Of a stretch of DNA of 9,705 nt, positions 1 through 6,671 are shown piece by piece. A model generated the notes under the pieces. It was not told the origin of the DNA. It ran no database searches and was given only the letters and a program-made list of their open reading frames with translations. A program made the translations under genes and the position numbers. The DNA comes from Halobacteriales archaeon (GTDB lineage: Archaea; Halobacteriota; Halobacteria; Halorutilales; JAHENH01). Position 1 is the first letter of the stretch. The number at the start of each line of letters is the position of its first letter. The stretch is taken from NCBI GenBank assembly GCA_018609935.1, contig JAHENH010000097.1, forward strand, positions 1 to 9,705, read 5' to 3'.

Positions 1-1974
1 CTCCAGATCAAAAGAAGATACATCCTGTGTTGCATTTCTTATTACAGTAGGATAACTAGGACCATCTGATTTACCAGGTAATTTTTTAGCTAATAGTGCT
101 ATCCCCGTTCCCAAAACTGTTTTATCTATATCTTTTCTTGGAAGCCTCACTATGGAAAATCCCGAAGCTTTATCTCTCATTGAAGATATATCGACAGTAA
201 ATCTTATTCCTGTTGTATATAATCTCAATCCTACATCACCGGAATCACCAGCTCCCCATCCTCTGGCAAATGTAAGATCTGAATCATCATCATTGACACT
301 CTGAGCTATCCTTATATCTCCTATCCAATCCACGAAATATGGATCACCGTTATTCTTATAAAAAACTATTCCATATCTATATACCTCACCAAGAGCATGT
401 CCTCTTAAAAGAGCGGATACTTTAGGAGAAGCGAAGCTCTTGAATTCATCTGACATATCATATTCTATAATATCTCCATTACTATCCAGCTCTCTTTTGT
501 TTATAGTTTCTCCATTTCCGAATCTATCTACTACTACACCTCCATTAATATAACCCGAATTTTCATCAGGAATAGATCCGTCTTTATCTCCTTGAAGTTG
601 AAAGTCAGTGAATTCATATTTTACATTAGGACCTTCTCCTCCTATGGTATACCCATCAGCTTGATATTTCATCATATAAAGATCAGCTCCCGGAGCATTA
701 TGAGATAACGGATGATTCTCATTATCTATATTAAAAGGGTTCACTGCATCAGCATCTTCAGGGATATTATTCCAGTTCCTTATTTTATTGGATGTATCCA
801 GCCCTGCTTGATTAGTAGGATCATCTCCGTTTATAGTATAAGAAGCAGAATCATCAGTAGGAGGTCCGTCACCGAAATCGAACATATCTGCCCATTTCCA
901 TCTAGTGAATCTATAAGCTCGGGCATCAAAACCAGAATCATTATTCTCTACAGAGGTATTAGCTGCGAACAACCTTCTATCTTTTACATCTATGGTCTTA
1001 GCCCTGTCAAAGAATCCTGATAATACATTGAACTCATTAAGAGTGAGAGTACTTCCCGATTCATTACCATCATGTACAACAGTTATATTTCCGGAATCGG
1101 GTATATTCCTTTCCTCTATTTTTTCTATGGAAGGGGTGTCTTTACTCTTATACAGGATAGAATATACTTCTATAGTATCGAAATCAGTATCTATATTATT
1201 TATATCTATCTGTACCCCTCTGTGATCTCCTGTATCTAATTCAGACCCCGACATATCATTAACATCAATAGAATTAGGATCATCTTTTGTAAGTGATAAT
1301 ACTTCACTTGTCGGGGACATTGGGGTTACATCTCCTTGTCCCGATATTAATCTATAAGCATACTGAACACTTGAACCTACAGAGATATTTCCTGATGTTA
1401 TAGAGTTCACAATAGGCTTAGAAAAATTCACAGTAGAAGATAACTCCAGATCCTTGGGTTTTATCTTATAAGCCTCACTATCGAATATATTTATTGTTCT
1501 TATAGGATTTTTATTGTCTGTCCAATATACTCTGGCTACATCTTCATTCTCATATATACTTACTATCTCAAGTCTTTTATTAGGATCGAAATTAAGCTTA
1601 TTGTTATATATAAGGGTTTTGGATACTGTATCATTGAACTCATCGAATTGTACTCTCCATATCTGTCCCCATCCATTCCCTTTATCTCTGTAACTCTCCA
1701 CAGTAAATACTATGATGTCCTCCTTTAATTCGGTCATTCCTACAATAGCGGGAAATTCAACATTAGGAGCTCCACTTATCAATCTATCATTGTCTATAGC
1801 AAAATCATCTACAGATACTTGATTACCTTTATCATTAGATACGGATCCCGTAGAACCACCATCTTTAGTGATAACCCTTATATTCCTAGCATCCTTGTAT
1901 TTATTATTAGGAAATTTACTCTTGGAAATATCCTTATCCAGTCCTTTAATATATGTATTTATAGTTCTAGGCAT
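1..1974 (-). CDS. Phage stabilization/muzzle (nozzle-type) tail protein, 3' end beyond window
   Basis: The frame is open from the ATG at 1974-1972 to base 1, so 658 N-terminal residues are visible and the C-terminus lies outside the window. I translated it codon by codon and found no stop. The N-terminus (MPRTINTYIKGLDKDISKSK, then NNKYKDARNIRV and a GSTGSVSNDKGN stretch) matches what I remember of the large stabilization or muzzle proteins of crAss-like phages. So do RVYWTDNKNPIRTINI (about 155-170), SVQYAYRLISGQGDVTP (about 197-213) and KDRRLFAAN. These proteins form the distal end of the short tail and are functionally like T7 gp12 and P22 gp10. Repeated short hydrophobic strands with W and Y suggest beta-propeller-like folding, which is inference. 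The start overlaps the end of the preceding ring-protein gene by 8 nt, and AGGA lies just upstream of the ATG. Family confidence is good; the exact tail position is less certain. Confidence 0.85.
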   Translation of the reverse strand, partial: MPRTINTYIKGLDKDISKSKFPNNKYKDARNIRVITKDGGSTGSVSNDKGNQVSVDDFAIDNDRLISGAPNVEFPAIVGMTELKEDIIVFTVESYRDKGNGWGQIWRVQFDEFNDTVSKTLIYNNKLNFDPNKRLEIVSIYENEDVARVYWTDNKNPIRTINIFDSEAYKIKPKDLELSSTVNFSKPIVNSITSGNISVGSSVQYAYRLISGQGDVTPMSPTSEVLSLTKDDPNSIDVNDMSGSELDTGDHRGVQIDINNIDTDFDTIEVYSILYKSKDTPSIEKIEERNIPDSGNITVVHDGNESGSTLTLNEFNVLSGFFDRAKTIDVKDRRLFAANTSVENNDSGFDARAYRFTRWKWADMFDFGDGPPTDDSASYTINGDDPTNQAGLDTSNKIRNWNNIPEDADAVNPFNIDNENHPLSHNAPGADLYMMKYQADGYTIGGEGPNVKYEFTDFQLQGDKDGSIPDENSGYINGGVVVDRFGNGETINKRELDSNGDIIEYDMSDEFKSFASPKVSALLRGHALGEVYRYGIVFYKNNGDPYFVDWIGDIRIAQSVNDDDSDLTFARGWGAGDSGDVGLRLYTTGIRFTVDISSMRDKASGFSIVRLPRKDIDKTVLGTGIALLAKKLPGKSDGPSYPTVIRNATQDVSSFDLE

Positions 1975-2854
1975 TTCCTATATTACCGTATTGTTGTCCT
2001 ATATAAGAGTTCTTTGAATATCTTTCTTCGGGCTTTCCTAAGTACTTAAATCCTCCGCTGTGATGATTTATCTTAGGAATGAGCCTTACCATATTATTCT
2101 TCCATGATTCCATCTGATCGAGATCGGGTATCTTACCTCTTGCCTCAGCAGCACCCACTGAATGTAAATATTGCTGCTCCACATACTGCATCTTATCAGG
2201 TGATATTTTATCCTTCATGTATAATTTCACGGTCACTTTGTGGGCTATATAATCCTTCACAGCCCTAACGAATTTTCTATCATCAGGTATCATGGGAACT
2301 CCATTCTGATCCACAGGGAAGGCTATATAAGCTATCTCCACTTTACCGTCTTCAAAAGAGGTGAATATGAAGTTATTATTAACTGAATAGGTAGGTTGAG
2401 GATCACAATCGAAGTTAGTGGAACTTATAGAATCTCTTTCCTCATCGAAAGTATTGGAAGATAATCCAGGATAAGTATCAAACTTACCTACTTTACAATC
2501 AGGGTCCAGATCACAAATAGGATCACTCCTGTCATTCTCATTCTTATCCGGACATCCGGGAATGAACAAAGAGGAATGAAAAGAATCTGTGGTAGCTCTC
2601 ATGACGTATTTATTGTCATTCTCTCTGACCTGTATGATCTTCTCAAGGTCACAAGGAAGCTCTCCTCTATGGTCTTTTATATCTACACAATCTATAAGAG
2701 TGAAATAAGCCTTAGGAGCTCCTATGAAGTCAAGAGCATCTCCTGCCCATTCAGCAGCATCCTCGAAAGAAAAATCCTCCTCAGAGAATGCATAATCTTT
2801 ATATACCCTCTCTATTATTTCAGAGAGGCTTGTGTATTTTCCGCTTAAAGCCAT
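1967..2854 (-). CDS. Head-tail ring/connector protein (crAss-like type), 295 aa
   Basis: This is a 295-aa protein starting MALSGKYTSLSEIIERVYKD, with a helical N-terminus (1-45). The segment around residues 45-95 (IGAPKAYF, DHRGELPCDLEKIIQVRE, ATTDSFHSS) carries the signature I associate with crAss-like ring proteins, which stack between portal and muzzle and resemble T7 gp11 or P22 gp4 adaptors in role. Residues 100-150 form an acidic, cysteine-bearing insert (C101, C114, C120, C150). The C-terminus has a WKNNMVRLIPKINHHSGGFK motif (251-270) followed by a polar tail. The start lies one base after the TAA of the upstream 86-aa gene. The stop is the only TAG among the complete genes here and overlaps the next start, so the two products are probably translationally coupled. 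Structural role is confident by family; which ring it forms is not determinable from sequence alone. Confidence 0.8.
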   Translation of the reverse strand: MALSGKYTSLSEIIERVYKDYAFSEEDFSFEDAAEWAGDALDFIGAPKAYFTLIDCVDIKDHRGELPCDLEKIIQVRENDNKYVMRATTDSFHSSLFIPGCPDKNENDRSDPICDLDPDCKVGKFDTYPGLSSNTFDEERDSISSTNFDCDPQPTYSVNNNFIFTSFEDGKVEIAYIAFPVDQNGVPMIPDDRKFVRAVKDYIAHKVTVKLYMKDKISPDKMQYVEQQYLHSVGAAEARGKIPDLDQMESWKNNMVRLIPKINHHSGGFKYLGKPEERYSKNSYIGQQYGNIGNA

Positions 2855-2855
2855 A

Positions 2856-3116
2856 TTATCCTACACTTACATAGTCTGAATTGATATATTTTACTATACC
2901 GTCCAGATCTTTCTGACCTTCTTCCATTTCTTTTTTATCCAAAGGATTGTCCTTAGAAATAAATTTCTTCTCATCCATTTCTACTTCTCCATCCTCTTTA
3001 TGATCTGTAGTGGTTATGGACACTATATAACCATTATCGGCTTCTTCTATCCTTAAGGATTTTCTCTTTCCATCTTTCTCAATGGATTTACTATATACTT
3101 CTCTATCGTGAGTCAT
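2856..3116 (-). CDS. Small charged hypothetical protein, 86 aa
   Basis: I do not recognise this 86-aa protein. It is highly charged, with Lys/Arg and Asp/Glu alternating throughout, and has no hydrophobic segment, signal peptide or cysteine. A short beta-rich part (about 18-38, RKSLRIEEADNGYIVSITTT) is followed by an acidic and basic helical region (44-72) with several KKEMEEG-like runs. It lies between the 171-aa gene (16 nt gap) and the 295-aa ring-protein gene (1 nt gap), inside the tail-assembly block, so it is almost certainly expressed with it. A small assembly factor, a chaperone or a minor virion protein would all fit, but nothing in the sequence decides among them. The sequence before the ATG is A-rich without a Shine-Dalgarno motif. 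Confidence 0.75.
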   Translation of the reverse strand: MTHDREVYSKSIEKDGKRKSLRIEEADNGYIVSITTTDHKEDGEVEMDEKKFISKDNPLDKKEMEEGQKDLDGIVKYINSDYVSVG

Positions 3117-3132
3117 GGTCTTCTATTTTTCA

Positions 3133-3648
3133 TTAAATTTCATAAAAATCTACATTGGGATAATTCTCCTTATCCTTCAATACTTTAGCTAAGAATCTTG
3201 TATTCGTTCTCGTAGCTCTGAAGAAATATATGGATTTATTATTATAATTAGCTGTCGTCTTAGTATAGCACCAATAACATCTATATCCGTCAGTGTGCTC
3301 ATTGAAATTCCTTATTATCTTTCCCCTCTTTTTACTCTCCATCCAATCTATAGGATAATTAGTATATTTCACCTCTCCATTCTCATCCAATTCTATTCTA
3401 CTTTTTCTCTTTCCTACGAATATAGTTCCTAACTTTGAGGGCATGATAAATTCATAAGCATTGACGACTATCTCTTCAGCTATCTCCTTATTGAAATCAC
3501 ATACTATATCTCTATATTCTTTTCTGGAGACATTATAATCTCTATCCAATCCCTTTAGAGGTCTATTCTTCAGATAATATTTGTACATCTGAGAGCTACC
3601 TACATGGGTTCTGAAAGTTTGTTTCTGTTTTCCTTTTGTCTCCTTCAT
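3133..3648 (-). CDS. Conserved basic phage protein of the tail-assembly block, 171 aa, function unknown
   Basis: This is a 171-aa basic, soluble protein with no membrane segment. The N-terminus is Lys-rich; residues 40-66 look helical (SRKEYRDIVCDFNKEIAEEI); and residues 66-80 (YEFIMPSKLGTIFVGKRK) are followed by a PIDW motif (99-102). After that come FNEHTDGYRCYWCY (115-128) with a Cys-x-x-Cys pair (C124, C127), an NKSIYFF strand, and a basic helix RATRTNTRFLAKVLKDK (144-160). I recall this arrangement from uncharacterised proteins encoded beside ring-protein genes in Bacteroidota phages, but I know of no assigned function. The gene begins in a TAATG overlap with the 241-aa ring-protein stop, so it is probably co-translated with it. 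It could be a minor connector component or a nucleic-acid-binding assembly protein; the basic C-terminal helix leaves both open. Confidence 0.8.
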   Translation of the reverse strand: MKETKGKQKQTFRTHVGSSQMYKYYLKNRPLKGLDRDYNVSRKEYRDIVCDFNKEIAEEIVVNAYEFIMPSKLGTIFVGKRKSRIELDENGEVKYTNYPIDWMESKKRGKIIRNFNEHTDGYRCYWCYTKTTANYNNKSIYFFRATRTNTRFLAKVLKDKENYPNVDFYEI

Positions 3649-4373
3649 TATTGATTCTGTTTTGCCGGACTGGAACTGTCAGGTGTAGTACTATCATCAG
3701 CATCACCTTTATCATCACCCGGTAATTGTACTGTCTGTAATAATTGTTTGAACACCCTCTCTTCTAACTGTGAAATAAGATCATCATTAAGAGGATATTC
3801 TTGATCATCATCATAACATTTACCTCCGTCACAATCAGCAAACTCTCCTACAGCTCTAGGATCAGAGAAAACACCTCTTATATTTATCTTCTCTAAGTAT
3901 TTACCTCTGAAATTCTGAGGACCTATCTTTAAATATATCCTCTCATTGAGATAAAAGGCAAAGATGAAGTTCTTATTGAACTTACCATTACCTGAATATA
4001 TACTCTGATGATAAGGAACGAAAGAATAAGATCTATCTGTTTTATCTATAGGACCTACTCTCGTGATCAGTAATTTATTCCTTACATTAAGAGGCTTAGG
4101 TATCTTCTTCTCTGTTCTTAGAACCTTACAAGGAGCCTCCGTACCATCACAACATTCAGCGGGATCAGCTAATTCCAACTCTACACATCCCAGATCTTGT
4201 TGTGTATCTTCCAATACACCTATGGAGTTCTTATGGAGAGATTGCTTTAATAAAGTATTTCTCCAATTATCCACCATGAACTTGATATGTCTGGAATCTA
4301 TATCATCATCATCCGTGATAAAGGGTCTTATTCTCTCCCATATAGAGTATGATATTTCATTCAAGCTAGCCAT
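3648..4373 (-). CDS. Head-tail ring/connector protein (crAss-like type), 241 aa
   Basis: This 241-aa protein begins MASLNEISYSIWERIRPFI, then DDDDIDSRHIKFMVDNWRN (21-39), a helical start I recall from crAss-like ring proteins. The middle carries QQDLGCVELELADPAECC (58-75) and CKVLRTEKKIPKPL (82-95), followed by LLITRVGPIDKTDRSYSF (101-118) and NIRGVFSDP (164-172). Cysteines cluster at 63, 74, 75 and 82 and again at 181 and 186. The last 20 or so residues (219-241) are Asp/Ser/Thr/Gln-rich and probably disordered. It likely builds one of the rings below the portal in the short tail. It is coupled by TAATG overlaps both to the metallophosphoesterase upstream and to the 171-aa gene downstream. 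The family resemblance is strong from memory; the exact ring is not known. Confidence 0.82.
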   Translation of the reverse strand: MASLNEISYSIWERIRPFITDDDDIDSRHIKFMVDNWRNTLLKQSLHKNSIGVLEDTQQDLGCVELELADPAECCDGTEAPCKVLRTEKKIPKPLNVRNKLLITRVGPIDKTDRSYSFVPYHQSIYSGNGKFNKNFIFAFYLNERIYLKIGPQNFRGKYLEKINIRGVFSDPRAVGEFADCDGGKCYDDDQEYPLNDDLISQLEERVFKQLLQTVQLPGDDKGDADDSTTPDSSSPAKQNQ

Positions 4374-5563
4374 TATAAAGGTATATCTTCCACTTTAGGT
4401 TTATCATTCTTATTCTCTATTACTAAGAATCCGGGCATAGTTGTCCACCCATTGGATTCAGAGTAGAAATTACCGGTGAATATAGAAGGACAAGTGATAG
4501 CTCTATAGCTACAATTATCATTCTCCAAGGTCTTTATAGTGGTTATAGGTTCACTCTTCTTTCTGCTGTGTTCATGTCCCGATAATACCACATTATAATA
4601 TCCCTGCTTACCGTAATTCCATATTATCTTTTCTATAGGGTCCTTACTCAATCCTAAGTGTCCGTGAGTTATTATATAACAGATATTGTTGAACACCTTA
4701 GTTAATACCGTGGATGAGAATGATACATCCACTCCCGATAGTTTCTGTGATAGAAAGTAAGATATTATCTTAGATATATCACCCTCTTCATCTTCTTTAT
4801 TGGAAGAGGTACTTCTATCATGATTTCCCGATACGATAGATAAAGTATATAAGTTCTCTATTTTACCCAGAAAATTCATTAATATCTCATAAGCTGTTAT
4901 TAGAACATCACTACCATGCATCTGTATCTGTTTCCATGAATTGATATGATTAAGACCTGTAAAGGATTCTATTATATCACCAAGGAACAGGATATGTACC
5001 TTATCATAACTCTTGCTGTTTATCTCTAAGGCTATCGTATCTAGATAATCCACTACCTTATCCACAGAAAAATCAGGGGACATTGCCATTTTCTTAATAT
5101 AAGCTCCTATATGAAGATCCGCTATTGTCACGACCCCTTCTTGTTCTTTATTACCTCCTTTTACTCTATCAGGTTTTACATAAGGTCTCTTATCTACATG
5201 GTCGGCAACCTCATCTCTTATTTCCTTTAATTTATCAGGGTCTATGGTCTTACCCGATGGCTTCTTATAACTTCTCAGCCACTTACCATCAGCACTCTGC
5301 CATTTAGCTGATAGTTCCAATCCTTCTTCATTGACCCTTTCTTCTATATTTTCATTTTCATCCTCAGAAGCGGTTATTACCTCTTCTTTTGTCTCTCCTA
5401 CCAGATTCTGCTTTCTGAACTCTCTTAAAGCTTCTGCACAATCTTGTGAACTGACACTGTATCCTTTCTCCACTAAAATATCTTTTAATTTATCAGAACC
5501 CTGTCTTCTATAACCGGGTCTATTCTCTAAAAAAGATAGTATTATGTTAGTTGAATCTTCCAT
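4373..5563 (-). CDS. Calcineurin-like metallophosphoesterase (Mre11/SbcD-type fold) with N-terminal HTH-like region, 396 aa
   Basis: The full set of metallophosphoesterase motifs is present: DLH (149-151), LGDIIES (194-200), GNHD (246-249), THGH (299-302) and GHEH (329-332). These bind the two catalytic metals in enzymes that cut phosphodiester or phosphomonoester bonds, including Mre11/SbcD nucleases. Residues 1-55 are helical and look like a winged-helix or helix-turn-helix region, followed by an acidic linker (58-82) and a W-rich patch (88-100). I place the start at ATG 5563-5561. An in-frame TTG at 5587 would add 8 residues, but it lies inside the -7 box of the promoter match just upstream. 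The substrate is unknown; a DNA-end or nucleic-acid role is suggested by the N-terminus, while a nucleotide or phosphoprotein substrate is possible. It leads the tail-assembly block and is joined to the ring-protein gene by a TAATG overlap. Confidence 0.92.
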   Translation of the reverse strand: MEDSTNIILSFLENRPGYRRQGSDKLKDILVEKGYSVSSQDCAEALREFRKQNLVGETKEEVITASEDENENIEERVNEEGLELSAKWQSADGKWLRSYKKPSGKTIDPDKLKEIRDEVADHVDKRPYVKPDRVKGGNKEQEGVVTIADLHIGAYIKKMAMSPDFSVDKVVDYLDTIALEINSKSYDKVHILFLGDIIESFTGLNHINSWKQIQMHGSDVLITAYEILMNFLGKIENLYTLSIVSGNHDRSTSSNKEDEEGDISKIISYFLSQKLSGVDVSFSSTVLTKVFNNICYIITHGHLGLSKDPIEKIIWNYGKQGYYNVVLSGHEHSRKKSEPITTIKTLENDNCSYRAITCPSIFTGNFYSESNGWTTMPGFLVIENKNDKPKVEDIPL

Positions 5564-5583
5564 AAATATATTATTGGTTCTTT

Positions 5584-5616
5584 GCAAATATAAGAAAAAT
5601 CATCTTAATCACCAAA
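5584..5616 (-). promoter_or_regulatory. Bacteroidota-type sigma-A promoter, TTTG-N20-TATATTTGC
   Basis: On the minus strand, TTTG (5616-5613) is followed by exactly 20 bases and then TATATTTGC (5592-5584). The known Bacteroidota consensus is a -33 TTG/TTTG and a -7 TAnnTTTG at about this spacing. The -33 box lies inside the last codons of the upstream envelope-protein gene and the -7 box lies in the gap before the metallophosphoesterase. Transcription would start about 10-15 bases before ATG 5563. Other TAnnTTTG matches on this strand lack a partner TTTG, so this is the only two-box match I found. It implies a separate transcript for the phosphoesterase and tail block. Assignment is by pattern only. 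Confidence 0.65.
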
Positions 5617-6201
5617 TCCAAGACTGATTTTTTTCTCCAGACTTATATAATGTCTACTATCATTCAATCCGTATCCATACCCTATAGTTATATCAGAAGG
5701 CAGATATAAAGTAGCTTTAGGACCTATAATGGTCTTCTCTACAGAAGGGGATAAAAATCCTCCTATAAAGAATTTCATTCTATTCTTATCTATAGTGACC
5801 TCTTTATCCACGAAGACACTATCTGTTCGTTTTATATACTTAGGGAATTTAGGGATATAATTAAGATCTGTATTAACAAGGGTCCCGTCTGTTAGGACAC
5901 GAGAAGTTATATTACCTTCTATAAGGCTGTCCTCATAAGGCGTCATGTATTCCAATTTGTCCGTGGAATCACTTACATATACAGTATCCACTCTTGTGGG
6001 TTTAGCTTTCTTTATTGTATGTACTATAGTATCATTGAAGACCTGTGTATCCACAATGGTCTTTATGGTGGTATCTACTTCAACCGATAATGTATCACTC
6101 TGTATTTTCTCTTTACCCGATTCATGCGAACAAGTATTAAGATATACTACCATTAGAGCTAATATCGCTATCACTACTGTTTTTAGGTCTATTTTTTTCA
6201 T
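5605..6201 (-). CDS. N-terminally anchored envelope protein, spanin-like candidate, 198 aa
   Basis: MKK is followed by one hydrophobic segment (about 7-23), then C24 and a polar exported-type region. Residues 36-80 are Asp/Thr/Val-rich with repeated DT pairs (DTLSVEVDTT, DTQVFNDTIV, VDTVYV) and probably form beta strands. The C-terminal 55 residues alternate polar and hydrophobic or aromatic residues (FFIGGFLSP, SDITIGYGYGLND, YISLEKKISLGFG), as expected of strands that contact or enter an outer membrane. Small proteins of this layout next to holin-like genes are common in Bacteroidota phages. A role bridging inner and outer membranes at lysis (spanin) is my inference from position and topology. 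The sequence before C24 (LNT-C) is a poor lipobox, so I do not call a lipoprotein. The start is embedded 65 nt inside the holin-like gene, in another frame. Confidence 0.7.
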   Translation of the reverse strand: MKKIDLKTVVIAILALMVVYLNTCSHESGKEKIQSDTLSVEVDTTIKTIVDTQVFNDTIVHTIKKAKPTRVDTVYVSDSTDKLEYMTPYEDSLIEGNITSRVLTDGTLVNTDLNYIPKFPKYIKRTDSVFVDKEVTIDKNRMKFFIGGFLSPSVEKTIIGPKATLYLPSDITIGYGYGLNDSRHYISLEKKISLGFGD

Positions 6202-6394
6202 CTTTTCTAAGGATTCCTTTTTTATCTTCTGAAGGTCTTGCAGAATCTCCTAATATATAAGAGGTCGTTATAGTGAGTATCCCTCCTATTGCTGTACTGC
6301 CTAAAGAAGGCATATCATATAATATCGACATTATTGTACAAGATGCCAGGAAAATATTGGTAATGATCGAGATCTTTAATCTGGTCTTTCTCAT
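6137..6394 (-). CDS. Two-TM holin-like membrane protein, 85 aa
   Basis: This small protein has a basic start (MRKTRLK), a first hydrophobic segment at about 8-26, a short turn with Asp and Pro (27-30), a second hydrophobic segment at about 33-49, and a charged then Ser/Asp-rich tail (50-85). Size, two membrane segments and a polar C-terminal tail fit a class II holin, the protein that opens the inner membrane at lysis. Holins have little sequence conservation, so this rests on topology and neighbours only. The last 21 codons overlap the start of the next gene in another frame; the Ser-rich tail here is read from the same bases that encode that protein's membrane anchor. It starts 4 nt after the coiled-coil membrane protein. 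A generic phage membrane protein remains possible. Confidence 0.68.
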   Translation of the reverse strand: MRKTRLKISIITNIFLASCTIMSILYDMPSLGSTAIGGILTITTSYILGDSARPSEDKKGILRKDEKNRPKNSSDSDISSNGSIS

Positions 6395-6398
6395 ACTA

Positions 6399-6659
6399 TT
6401 ATCTATGTAAAAAACTAACCAGCCATCCTATAGCAGCACCTATAATAGAACCCGCTGTAAGTATCACTGTAGCCAATTTGGTCTGTTTCTCCGACAACTC
6501 TTCCTGCTTATTTTCCAATTCTTTTACCCTAGAACCATATCCTTTTATTCCGGCATTTTTATCATCCAATATAGCATTACAGAGCCTGTTTATCTGTTTG
6601 GCTTGCTTTTCCTGACCTTTTTCCAATATGTCGAGTCTTCTCTCTAGTTCTTCATCCAT
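6399..6659 (-). CDS. Coiled-coil protein with C-terminal membrane anchor (XhlA-like), 86 aa
   Basis: Residues 1-30 and 42-62 are Glu/Lys/Gln-rich heptad-like helices (LERRLDILEKGQEKQAKQI; RVKELENKQEELSEKQTKL). They are separated by a Gly-containing break (36-43) and followed by one hydrophobic segment (about 62-84, with a GAAIGW core) ending in basic HR. This layout matches small XhlA/hemolysin-like proteins that accompany holins in many phages. In such systems the protein sits in the inner membrane with its coiled coil in the cytoplasm and may aid holin action or anchor another lysis factor. The gene opens the three-gene membrane block and begins 12 nt after the preceding structural gene. 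Its upstream sequence is AT-rich with no clear Shine-Dalgarno motif. The assignment is topological, not by sequence signature. Confidence 0.72.
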   Translation of the reverse strand: MDEELERRLDILEKGQEKQAKQINRLCNAILDDKNAGIKGYGSRVKELENKQEELSEKQTKLATVILTAGSIIGAAIGWLVSFLHR

Positions 6660-6671
6660 CCTATTATAAAT

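Noticed and set aside
266..274. TACATTTGC on the minus strand, a match to the -7 promoter box
   Set aside because: It lies deep inside the muzzle-type gene and has no TTG/TTTG about 20 bases upstream. The same applies to TAAGTTTG at 2486-2479 and TAACTTTG at 9310-9303.
712..1225. Plus-strand frames opposite the muzzle-type gene
   Set aside because: The minus-strand frame is open over all 1974 bases with family signatures, so these are shadows.
1946..1974. Possible TAG recoding (as in some crAss-like phages), because the 295-aa gene ends in TAG
   Set aside because: Reading through the TAG reaches a TAA only seven codons later, all other visible stops are TAA, and no gene needs TAG as a sense codon to stay open. 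The standard code suffices, though one window cannot exclude recoding elsewhere.
3117..3132. Terminator or regulatory site in the gap between the 171-aa and 86-aa genes
   Set aside because: The gap is only 16 bases, with no inverted repeat or T-run on the coding strand.
5564..5587. TTG at 5587 as the start of the metallophosphoesterase
   Set aside because: The TTG is part of the TATATTTGC promoter box, so it would be upstream of the transcript start; the ATG at 5563 gives a complete protein.
6124..6150. Lipoprotein lipobox in the 198-aa envelope protein
   Set aside because: The residues before C24 are L-N-T, and Thr at -1 does not fit the usual Gly/Ala/Ser; the segment is better read as a membrane anchor.
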